This document shows positions 1 through 5,741 of a stretch of DNA of 5,741 nucleotides, in pieces (the stretch's first letter is position 1; each line of letters starts with the position of its first letter). The position numbers and the translations under genes are program-made. Origin of the DNA: Gammaproteobacteria bacterium (GTDB lineage: Bacteria; Pseudomonadota; Gammaproteobacteria; Pseudomonadales; Azotimanducaceae_A); assembly GCA_012960755.1 (NCBI GenBank), contig DUAT01000051.1, positions 1 through 5,741 on the forward strand. Reading direction: 5' to 3'. A model generated the notes under the pieces. The model saw only the letters and a list, made by a program, of their open reading frames with translations, had not been told where the DNA came from and ran no database searches.

Positions 1-44
1 TCGATCGTAAATCGTGTGCGATTAAGACCATGACTGTGATGGAT

Positions 45-111
45 TTACTCCGGCACTTTCCTCCGACCCCATTATTACTTACTCCGGCACTTTCCTCCGA
101 CCCCATTATTA
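45..111. repeat. Two tandem copies of a 33-bp interspersed-type repeat
   Basis: Positions 45-77 and 79-111 are identical over 33 bases, separated by a single C, giving a 34-bp period. Each copy begins TTACTCCGGCACTTTCC and ends CGACCCCATTATTA. Read on the minus strand each copy contains AATGGGGTCGGAGGAAAG. This resembles the short GGGGTCAGAG-type repeats I recall near REP-associated (Y1, IS200-like) transposases in gammaproteobacteria; that assignment is from memory, not from a search. The array lies 17 bp past the stop codon of the esterase gene, in its 3' flank. I see no strong hairpin inside one copy, so a terminator role is not supported. Confidence 0.85.
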
Positions 112-128
112 TTCCACGGTTCAGAGAT

Positions 129-1154
129 TTACTTTGAATCGGGCAGAATCCCATAGGCCCTTTTCATATTGGTATCCCCATGCGCAAGCTCTCGAAGCGG
201 TTTCCACAGCGCAGCATGAATAGAGGGAGCACGATACGGATCACTCATCATATCGAATTCCGGTGCGGGCTCTCCCCGTTCCGCAGCACCACTGAACTGG
301 TAATCCGCAAAAGTCTGTTCTTCAGAGGTCAGAGGTAGATCAATAGGTTCAGACAAACCTCCTTTCATTGCGGCTCCAAGGAAGGTATGTGCCTCATAGA
401 TTCGTCTTTCCATGCTCACACCAACATGATCTGCCCAGCGAACCAGATGGTAGTCGTGACGGATATCATTATCCCAAAGAATCCTGTGAAGGAACTCCGC
501 GCCGTCATGGAGATTAATGTGGTCTTCGTCACCTACTTCAAGATAGATTTCCATTCCACTGGATCTGATTTCATCGGCTTTCTGAACAACGATGTTCGCC
601 GGGTTGTCGTCCAGGAATTCCTGGTGACTCGTCCAGATTGATTCAATACTCGCCTCAGGCAGGAACCATGAGGGACGCATGAACTGTTCCGGCCACTCAA
701 GGATGGGCATAATCGCGGGCTCCATAGGTGCAATCGCCCTGAAACGATCTGGATACTTGAAGCCAATCTTCAGCGATCCATACCCGCCCATGGATATTCC
801 CGTCATCAGCGTATGGTCACGGTCCGTCCGGGTACCGAAGGTCTTGTTCGCCCAGTCCGGCAGCTCCTCACATACCCATTGCTCCCAGGCACCAAAATAA
901 AAACCAATGGGGCCACTGGAAAAGGAAACGACCACTAACGGTGGCAACATCTGCTCCTCGAACATCCGCTGATAGAGTGGAGCCTGGCCAATCAGAGACA
1001 TCCGGTCTCCTCCGCCACCATGGAGATTAATCAGTAAGGGAAGCTCCTGGCTGGTATCAAAGCCTGGTGGCAATAGAACCGAGACTTTGACATTTGTTCC
1101 CATCACTTTCGATGGCACATCCAGTAATTGGCTGGTCACTGTAGCTTCTGACAT
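129..1154 (-). CDS. Putative esterase, alpha/beta-hydrolase (esterase D / PF00756-like)
   Basis: A 341-residue predicted serine hydrolase without a signal peptide or membrane segment, so probably cytoplasmic. Visible family marks are a beta-strand followed by HGGGG at 45-49 (oxyanion-hole region), the nucleophile elbow GISMG at 119-123 with Ser121, an acid-bearing loop GDED at 208-211 (Asp209 or Asp211 as the triad acid), and ADH at 241-243 with His243 as the likely catalytic base. The family hydrolyses carboxylic or thioester bonds (S-formylglutathione hydrolase, enterochelin esterase and acyl esterases share the fold); the substrate here cannot be named. Residues from about 265 to 341 extend past the usual core and look hydrophilic and proline/acid-rich. 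The start is well supported: CGGAGGA (complement of 1162-1168) lies 7 nt before the ATG. The gene follows yejA on the same strand after 191 bp, so co-transcription is possible but unproven. I found no convincing sigma70 promoter in the gap. Confidence 0.85.
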   Translation of the reverse strand: MSEATVTSQLLDVPSKVMGTNVKVSVLLPPGFDTSQELPLLINLHGGGGDRMSLIGQAPLYQRMFEEQMLPPLVVVSFSSGPIGFYFGAWEQWVCEELPDWANKTFGTRTDRDHTLMTGISMGGYGSLKIGFKYPDRFRAIAPMEPAIMPILEWPEQFMRPSWFLPEASIESIWTSHQEFLDDNPANIVVQKADEIRSSGMEIYLEVGDEDHINLHDGAEFLHRILWDNDIRHDYHLVRWADHVGVSMERRIYEAHTFLGAAMKGGLSEPIDLPLTSEEQTFADYQFSGAAERGEPAPEFDMMSDPYRAPSIHAALWKPLRELAHGDTNMKRAYGILPDSK

Positions 1155-1269
1155 TGATTATTCCTCCGTTTGAATTTCTTTTATTCACTCGCTGCCAGTC
1201 GCGAACCTTGAACTCTGTTCAATATCTGGCATTGCCAATTGTGGTATATTTGGATGAAACACAACATCA

Positions 1270-1285
1270 CCAGACACTAGTCTGG
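1270..1285. repeat. Short perfect palindrome between yejA and the esterase gene
   Basis: CCAGAC-ACTA-GTCTGG forms a perfect 6-bp stem with a 4-nt loop. It lies about 60 bp beyond the yejA stop and about 115 bp before the esterase start, both on the minus strand. On that strand the stem is followed by a loosely T-rich stretch (TGATGTTGTGTTT) rather than a clean T-run. It could be a weak terminator of yejA, a transcription-factor site for the esterase, or chance. The rest of 1155-1345 holds no credible gene; the open frames across it lack a ribosome site and recognisable content. Confidence 0.35.
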
Positions 1286-1345
1286 AAATACCTGAAACGC
1301 AATGGTATCAACGTGTACGAATACTTGCGGAGGACAACCCTTTGC

Positions 1346-3238
1346 TTAACCTGACTCCTCCAATTCGGCGAGACCTTTAGTGACGCGTTGTGCTCTCTTA
1401 TCGTCGTACCACCAGATGTCGTACCAGGCGGGGTTCTGCAGTGGAGGAGAGTCTTCGGGAATGCCGAAGCGATCCCAATAGACTAGGCGGTAGCCGGGTG
1501 CACCCAGCCCTGGTATGTAAAAGAAGTTCCACAAGAGAACTCGATCAAGGGCTTGAGCCGCAGCATAAAAGCGCTCTGGTGTCCTCGCGTTGATGATATG
1601 CGAGATCATCGCGTCGACCGCTGGGTCCCTGATGTTGCTCCAGTTCTGACCGGCTCTGGAATCAGCCGATTTGGAGCCCAGCCGATTCCGAAGCATCAGC
1701 CCCGGTGTGTAGCTGGGTCTGAAGTTATAGACACCGCCGTCAAACTTGCCTTCACGCATTCGGTACAGCCAGTTTGAAATCTCCGGTGCCCGTGCTGTGG
1801 TCGCGATACCGATGAGATTCAGGTTAGCCATGAGCGGTTCTTCCTGACGGAGTGCATAGGGGGATACGAAAACGAAATCGATGGTGAAAGGCTCACCTGT
1901 TTCAACGTTGGTCATGACGCCATCGTGAATTTCCCACCCTGCCTGGGCAAACAATTCGACAGCGCATTTGATATTTTCCCGGTTGTATCCATAGCCATCG
2001 GACTGTATACCTTTCCACTCATGGGTATATACCTTGTCTGGGATCTTGCCACGCCAGGGCTCAAGCAATTCGAGTTCCGCTTCGCTGGGTAATCCGCTTG
2101 CTGCCATCTTTGAGTTGTAGAAAAAGCTATTGGCATAGTTGTAATAGCCATGCATCAGGATCCGGTTTGTCCAGAAAAAATCAGAAAGATACCAGAGTGC
2201 CTCCCGTACACGGACGTCCTGGAAGCGGGGACGATCCAGATTCCACATCATCGGCCACCAGAGTCCCCAGGGTCGGCTCAGCCGTACAAGTTCTTTCTTA
2301 AAGAGCCCCTGGTGAAGAGCAGGGAAGTCATAGCCTTTGACCCAGATCTTCGAGACGGTTTCGTTGCGAACATCGATGACATCACCCTTGACGGCTTCGA
2401 CCATAATGTTTTCATCTCGGAAATAGTCGATCTTGATGAGTTCATAATTGTATCGACCCCGATTTACAGGTAGATCGCGACCCCAGTAATTCTTGACGCG
2501 TCTCAAAAATACGTATCGTCCGGTGTCGAATTCGTCAAAGCGGTAGGGGCCACTGCCTAGCGGGGGTTTCAACGTAGTGACGGTGATATCGTGATTCTCC
2601 CAGTAGTGTTCTGGCAGGATCGGAAATCTGCCAACCGCAAATAGCAGATTGGGACTACCTTGCGAGTTGGGGCTGATTGTGAAAAGAACCTCATCTGGAC
2701 TGATCTGCTCAATAGTTTCGAGTTCCCACAGTGCCGTGCGGATCGCAGCGGAACCACTTTCTTTCAGCGTTTTGAAAGTCCAGACTACATCTGCCGCGGT
2801 CAGTGGAACGCCATCGTGCCAATAGGCACCATCACGAATTTTAAATGCGAATTGCTTGAGATCGTCAGCAACCCAGACCCCGGATGCGAGCCGACCATAA
2901 TAGCTGGCAGGTTCGTCGATTGCCTGTTCCAGCAATCGGTCGTAGAGCAATTGTCGGGTACCCAGAAAGTCGACACCAGCGGCAATACGCCCCTTGTCAA
3001 GTATATTGTTGAAACTGTCGTAGGTGCCGATTTCACCCGCTCTTAACAGACCGCCCTTCGGCGCGTTGGGATTGACGTATTCGAAGTGAGAAAAATTCTC
3101 CTCATACTTGAGTGGTTCGAGATACGAAGTACCATGTCGGTAGTCGTAGCTGGCGCTGAATGCGTTGCAAGAAACCGCAAACAGGCAAATAGAAAGATGG
3201 GTTGATAGAGGAAATCGTCTGGGTGTGAACTTGAGCAT
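1346..3238 (-). CDS. yejA: YejA-type periplasmic oligopeptide-binding protein (ABC SBP family 5)
   Basis: This is the extracellular solute-binding subunit of a Yej peptide importer. With the start chosen here it has 630 residues; E. coli YejA has about 604. After the signal peptide come hallmark segments recalled from YejA: FSHFEYVNPNAPKGG (about 49-63), LPVNRGRYNYELIKIDYF (256-273), DVRVREALWYLSDFFW (341-356), ALDRVLLWNFFYIPG (563-577) and YDIWWYDD (606-613). These support YejA over DppA or OppA. The frame is open further, to ATG at 3319 (657 residues), but the extra 27 residues (MDCLFQKMWV...) would put a polar stretch before the signal sequence. Starting at 3238 gives a normal one: MLKFTPRR, a hydrophobic core LSICLFAVSC, then a likely cut near AFS|ASYDY. 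AVSC is a poor lipobox, so a lipoprotein is less likely. No clear Shine-Dalgarno precedes any candidate ATG, so the start remains uncertain. The gene is divergent from yejBE, unlike the collinear E. coli yejABEF. Confidence 0.9.
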   Translation of the reverse strand: MLKFTPRRFPLSTHLSICLFAVSCNAFSASYDYRHGTSYLEPLKYEENFSHFEYVNPNAPKGGLLRAGEIGTYDSFNNILDKGRIAAGVDFLGTRQLLYDRLLEQAIDEPASYYGRLASGVWVADDLKQFAFKIRDGAYWHDGVPLTAADVVWTFKTLKESGSAAIRTALWELETIEQISPDEVLFTISPNSQGSPNLLFAVGRFPILPEHYWENHDITVTTLKPPLGSGPYRFDEFDTGRYVFLRRVKNYWGRDLPVNRGRYNYELIKIDYFRDENIMVEAVKGDVIDVRNETVSKIWVKGYDFPALHQGLFKKELVRLSRPWGLWWPMMWNLDRPRFQDVRVREALWYLSDFFWTNRILMHGYYNYANSFFYNSKMAASGLPSEAELELLEPWRGKIPDKVYTHEWKGIQSDGYGYNRENIKCAVELFAQAGWEIHDGVMTNVETGEPFTIDFVFVSPYALRQEEPLMANLNLIGIATTARAPEISNWLYRMREGKFDGGVYNFRPSYTPGLMLRNRLGSKSADSRAGQNWSNIRDPAVDAMISHIINARTPERFYAAAQALDRVLLWNFFYIPGLGAPGYRLVYWDRFGIPEDSPPLQNPAWYDIWWYDDKRAQRVTKGLAELEESG

Positions 3239-3284
3239 GGGATAAGAGAAGTTATTCGTTGATCGGGTAATCCAGTGTGTTGGC

Positions 3285-3314
3285 AGCATAACCCACATTT
3301 TTTGAAACAGGCAA
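3285..3314 (-). promoter_or_regulatory. Candidate sigma70 promoter for yejA
   Basis: On the minus strand, TTGCCT (complement of 3309-3314) is followed after 18 nt by TATGCT (complement of 3285-3290). Each hexamer matches the consensus at four of six positions. Transcription would start about 40 bp before the ATG at 3238 and downstream of the alternative ATG at 3319, which fits the shorter YejA. The match is moderate and made by eye. The -35 element lies next to that of the opposing yejB promoter, so the two would interfere or be co-regulated. Confidence 0.3.
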
Positions 3315-3329
3315 TCCATATGATAAATT
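3302..3329 (+). promoter_or_regulatory. Candidate sigma70 promoter (extended -10) for yejBE
   Basis: TTGAAA at 3302-3307 is followed after 16 nt by TAAATT at 3324-3329, preceded by TG at 3321-3322, giving an extended -10 (TGATAAATT). An overlapping alternative -10, TATGAT at 3319-3324, is closer to consensus but has no good -35. Either would start transcription about 65-75 bp before yejB. This candidate overlaps the predicted yejA promoter on the other strand. Confidence 0.4.
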
Positions 3330-3391
3330 CAGGTATGTGGTAACCCGCGCCGCTCTTCGTTATGGTGTTTGGTACCCGGAGTATCATTGAC

Positions 3392-3395
3392 GGAG
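3392..3395 (+). promoter_or_regulatory. Ribosome-binding site fixing the TTG start of yejB
   Basis: GGAG lies 7 nt before TTG at 3403. An in-frame TGA at 3388-3390, five codons upstream, rules out any earlier start. Translation from TTG gives MGIYIVKR, matching the conserved YejB N-terminus, while the next in-frame ATG lies about 100 codons inside the protein. Together these make TTG the only workable start. Confidence 0.8.
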
Positions 3396-3402
3396 CCCGA
3401 CA

Positions 3403-4494
3403 TTGGGCATCTACATTGTTAAACGCCTGATCTTGCTGATTCCCACGCTGCTGGGGATCATCACCATCAATTTCATCATTGTTCAGTTCGCTCCTGGTGG
3501 CCCTGTTGAACAGATCATCGCGCAGGTTACGGTAGGTACCACTTCGACCACCTCATCCATCAGCGGTGGTGGCGATGCCGGAATCCAGAGTGACTCGGGG
3601 TCCTCCACGGCAGGCCCGGGGCTGGGAAGCTACGGACTCGACCCGGCCCTGATTGCTGATCTGGAACGCCAGTTCGGCTTTGACAAACCGGTTCACGAGC
3701 GTTTCATTGACATGGTCGTCAACTACCTACAGTTCGATTTCGGCACCAGCTTCTTCCAGGACAGGCCAGTTCTCGAGTTGATTCTGGAGCGTATGCCGGT
3801 ATCGATCTCGCTGGGTTTATGGTCGTTGCTGATTATCTACGGGATATCGATACCCCTTGGCGTTGCCAAGGCTGTTCATGATGGCACGCGTTTCGATGTG
3901 TGGACCAGCTCGATCATTTTCGTCGGTTACGCAATACCTGGCTTTCTCTTTGCTGTGTTGCTTATCGTGCTGTTTGCCAGTGGCAATTATCTTGATATTT
4001 TCCCCCTGCGAGGGCTGGTGTCTCAGAACTGGGAGTCACTCACCTGGCCACGACGTATCCTTGATTACTTCTGGCATATGGCGCTGCCGATTACTGCTCT
4101 CAGCATTGGTGGATTCGCAACGCTGACCATGTTGACCAAAAATTCTTTTCTTGAAGAGATCAATAAGCAGTTTGTCATTACAGCCCGTGCAAAGGGGCTG
4201 CAACAGCGCAGGGTTCTTTATGGGCACGTCTTTCGAAACGCCATGCTGATCGTCATTGCAGGATTTCCGTCTGCCTTTGTTGGTCTGTTCTTTACCGGTT
4301 CACTGCTGATTGAAGTGATTTTTTCACTGGACGGGATGGGACTCCTCAGCTACGAGGCTGTCATTAAACGTGACTATCCGATCCTGTTCGGAACGGTGTT
4401 CTGTTTCACCCTTGTTGGACTCGTCATGCAGTTGGTGGGTGATATGGTTTATGTTCTTGTGGACCCACGCATCGACTTTGATTCAAGGGCATGA
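3403..4494 (+). CDS. yejB: YejB-type inner-membrane permease of oligopeptide ABC transporter
   Basis: One of two membrane subunits forming the channel of a Yej (microcin C / oligopeptide) importer. At 363 residues it matches E. coli YejB (364). It opens with membrane segment 1 at about 9-28 (TLLGIITINFIIVQFAPGGP is typical of DppB/YejB permeases). A Thr/Ser/Gly-rich low-complexity stretch at 43-76 falls where YejB proteins carry a variable periplasmic insert. Five more membrane segments follow near 134-156, 170-192, 223-246, 282-305 and 328-350. The cytoplasmic EAA-type loop that contacts the ATPase is at about 251-280, including TARAKGLQQRRVLYGHVFRN. The C-terminus VLVDPRIDFD is characteristic of YejB. 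The start is TTG, supported by GGAG 7 nt upstream and an in-frame stop just before it. Its stop overlaps the yejE start (ATGA), indicating translational coupling. It is divergent from yejA. Confidence 0.95.
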   Translation: MGIYIVKRLILLIPTLLGIITINFIIVQFAPGGPVEQIIAQVTVGTTSTTSSISGGGDAGIQSDSGSSTAGPGLGSYGLDPALIADLERQFGFDKPVHERFIDMVVNYLQFDFGTSFFQDRPVLELILERMPVSISLGLWSLLIIYGISIPLGVAKAVHDGTRFDVWTSSIIFVGYAIPGFLFAVLLIVLFASGNYLDIFPLRGLVSQNWESLTWPRRILDYFWHMALPITALSIGGFATLTMLTKNSFLEEINKQFVITARAKGLQQRRVLYGHVFRNAMLIVIAGFPSAFVGLFFTGSLLIEVIFSLDGMGLLSYEAVIKRDYPILFGTVFCFTLVGLVMQLVGDMVYVLVDPRIDFDSRA

Positions 4495-5531
4495 TGAATC
4501 CGATTGCACAACGTCGATGGAGACAGTTCAGGGCAAACCGACGCGGTTACTATTCGTTGTGGATTTTTCTTTTTTTATTTGGTCTCTCCCTGATCGCCGA
4601 ACTGCTTGCGAACAACAAACCGATTGTCATGCAACAAGGAGGCAATCTCTGGTTTCCTGCCCTGGTCAGCTATACTGAAAAGGAACTCGGTGGTGAATTG
4701 CCAACTGAAGCCCAGTATGCCGACCCTTACGTGATCAATCTGGTGCGTGAATCTGGGGGATGGATGCTGTGGCCACCAGTACCCTATACCTATAATCAAT
4801 CGGATCGCTTTCTCGACTCTGCTGCACCCGCACCACCTTCAACGACGCACTGGCTTGGTACGGATGACCGGGGTCGAGACACACTGGCGCGGCTGATTTA
4901 TGGTTTCCGGTTATCAGTACTATTTGGCATTACGTTGACACTGTTAAGCGCCATCATCGGTGTCACCATTGGTGCGATGCAGGGTTACTTTGGCGGTCTG
5001 GTTGACCTTTTTGGACAGCGGCTCGTCGAAATCTGGGCTGGAATGCCAGTCCTACTGCTGTTGATTATCCTTGCGAGTGTGGTCGAACCGAACGTTTTCT
5101 GGCTGTTGGGGATATTGACACTATTCAGTTGGATGCCTCTGGTGGGTCTGGTGCGCGCTGAAGTATTGCGGACCCGAAATTTTGAATATGTAATGGCCGC
5201 CCGTGCTCTTGGCAAGAGCGATATTGGCATACTGGTTAACCATGTGATGCCTAATGCGCTGGTGGCAACGTTGACTTTCCTGCCGTTCCTGTTGAGCGGT
5301 GCCGTGACCACCCTGACGGCGCTAGATTTCCTTGGCTTCGGATTGCCAGCGGGATCGCCTTCACTCGGTGAATTGCTGGCTCAGGGTAAAGCGAACCTGC
5401 ACGCACCATGGCTGGGGCTTACGGGGTTCTTTGCCCTTGGGACCATGTTGACACTGTTGATCTTCGTCGGCGAAGCCGTTCGTGATGCTCTCGATCCAAG
5501 AAAGAGGCTTGAACTGATGGGGTCGGAGTGA
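4491..5531 (+). CDS. yejE: YejE-type inner-membrane permease of oligopeptide ABC transporter
   Basis: The partner permease of YejB. At 346 residues it is close to E. coli YejE (341). After a basic cytoplasmic N-terminus (RRWRQFRANRRGYYSLWIF) comes a first membrane segment at about 22-40, then a long periplasmic domain to about 118, typical of YejE/DppC N-terminal regions. The conserved GTDDRGRD is at 123-130. Further hydrophobic segments lie near 142-165, 186-222 (two), 258-280 and 308-328. The EAA coupling loop spans about 223-256 (AARALGKSDIGILVNHVMPNA). LDFLGFGLPAGSPSLGELL and GEAVRDALDPR near the end are strong family marks. The start is ATG 4491 (ATGA overlap with yejB) or the adjacent in-frame ATG 4494, which has better spacing from AAGGG at 4485-4489. 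The last codons contain GTGA (5528-5531), a possible coupled start for a next gene, but no ATPase follows; a transposase end does. Confidence 0.95.
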   Translation: MMNPIAQRRWRQFRANRRGYYSLWIFLFLFGLSLIAELLANNKPIVMQQGGNLWFPALVSYTEKELGGELPTEAQYADPYVINLVRESGGWMLWPPVPYTYNQSDRFLDSAAPAPPSTTHWLGTDDRGRDTLARLIYGFRLSVLFGITLTLLSAIIGVTIGAMQGYFGGLVDLFGQRLVEIWAGMPVLLLLIILASVVEPNVFWLLGILTLFSWMPLVGLVRAEVLRTRNFEYVMAARALGKSDIGILVNHVMPNALVATLTFLPFLLSGAVTTLTALDFLGFGLPAGSPSLGELLAQGKANLHAPWLGLTGFFALGTMLTLLIFVGEAVRDALDPRKRLELMGSE

Positions 5532-5538
5532 ACCTCTG

Positions 5539-5564
5539 TCCTTCGCAAATATTGATCCGAAGGA
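5539..5564. repeat. Inverted repeat between yejE and transposase remnant
   Basis: TCCTTCG (5539-5545) pairs with CGAAGGA (5558-5564) around a 12-nt AT-rich loop, in the 35-bp space between the convergent stop codons. No T-run follows on either strand, so it is not a textbook intrinsic terminator. It may belong to the sub-terminal end of the insertion element: the sequence from 5537 begins TGT, as many IS ends do. Confidence 0.4.
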
Positions 5565-5566
5565 AT

Positions 5567-5741
5567 TCAAGCTGCTTCTCGCCACTCATATCGATGGTGA
5601 AGCCCACCTACTTTCGCAATTTCCACCAAGTGATCTGCTCTTGAAGCCCTTTTAGATGCTTGGCGGTCAATCGGCGTTTGTTTGACCAGACCTAAGTGAG
5701 TTCGATCATTATTGTAGTAATCGAAATAGCCACGAAGAACC
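5567..5741 (-). CDS. IS-type DDE integrase/transposase, C-terminal part (cut by window edge)
   Basis: The last 57 codons of a gene entering from the right edge on the minus strand, ending in TGA (complement of 5567-5569). It reads VLRGYFDYYNNDRTHLGLVK, then QTPIDRQ, a variable basic segment, and ends KVGGLHHRYEWREAA. YYNxxRTHLGL near the C-terminus is the distal part of the rve-type DDE integrase core in IS3/IS481-like transposases, and the GGLHHRYxxxAA tail is one I recall from many proteins annotated as integrase core domain. The catalytic D, D and E residues lie outside the window, so intactness cannot be judged; the visible part has no frameshift or stop. It runs convergent to yejE, with 35 bp between stop codons, at the site where yejF normally begins. 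The IS family assignment is tentative. Confidence 0.8.
   Translation of the reverse strand, partial: VLRGYFDYYNNDRTHLGLVKQTPIDRQASKRASRADHLVEIAKVGGLHHRYEWREAA

Noticed and set aside
10..23. Small inverted repeat AATCG-TGTG-CGATT near the left edge
   Set aside because: The 5-bp stem has no T-run and no flanking gene to terminate; it is too short to separate from chance.
45..111. CRISPR array
   Set aside because: Only two copies with a one-base spacer; there are no unique spacers of normal length and no cas genes.
30..137. Short plus-strand frame from ATG at 30 running through the 33-bp repeats
   Set aside because: It encodes mostly the repeat itself, has no ribosome site and overlaps the end of the esterase gene; not a credible protein.
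1154..1354. Plus-strand 66-codon frame across the yejA-esterase gap
   Set aside because: It starts with TTG inside the esterase ribosome-site region, lacks its own Shine-Dalgarno and resembles nothing I recognise; likely chance.
2660..3046. 128-codon plus-strand frame opposite yejA
   Set aside because: It lies wholly antisense to a strongly recognisable binding protein and has no family signature; a shadow of yejA coding bias.
3043..3387. 114-codon minus-strand frame reaching upstream of yejA
   Set aside because: It overlaps the yejA N-terminus in another frame and spans both candidate promoters, with no recognisable domain.
5539..5564. Bidirectional intrinsic terminator for yejE and the transposase gene
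   Set aside because: The stem exists, but its loop is long and neither side carries a T-run, so a rho-independent terminator is not supported.

Overview
The window looks like part of a proteobacterial chromosome, most likely from a free-living gammaproteobacterium. The basis is close recognisable similarity of three proteins to the E. coli Yej transporter, moderate base composition, Shine-Dalgarno-led genes, and a short GGGGTCGGAG-type interspersed repeat of a kind I associate with gammaproteobacterial genomes. The species cannot be fixed from the sequence.

Layout, left to right. Positions 1-128 are non-coding and hold two copies of a 33-bp repeat, one base apart. Positions 129-1154 (minus) encode a cytoplasmic alpha/beta-hydrolase of the esterase D / putative esterase type with a C-terminal extension. 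A 191-bp gap (1155-1345) contains a short perfect palindrome. Positions 1346-3238 (minus; the frame is open to an ATG at 3319) encode a YejA-type periplasmic peptide-binding protein. About 165 bp separate it from the divergent plus-strand pair yejB (3403-4494, TTG start) and yejE (4491-5531), which overlap by four bases. From 5567 to the right edge, on the minus strand and convergent with yejE, lies the C-terminal end of an IS-type DDE integrase/transposase.

How the genes work together. YejA would capture oligopeptides (in enterobacteria also peptide-nucleotide antibiotics of the microcin C type) in the periplasm and deliver them to the YejB-YejE membrane channel. Uptake needs an ATPase, normally YejF, encoded directly after yejE in the E. 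coli yejABEF order. No ATPase is visible here: the transposase remnant begins within about 40 bp of the yejE stop. Either yejF lies beyond the element, has been lost, or is supplied from elsewhere. The esterase may be co-transcribed with yejA or independent; nothing in the sequence ties its substrate to the transporter.

I do not see evidence of a wholly new system. The points most worth checking are the apparently ATPase-less, divergently split yej locus, the mobile element at exactly the place yejF is expected, the tandem repeat at the left edge, and the start-codon corrections for yejA and yejB.
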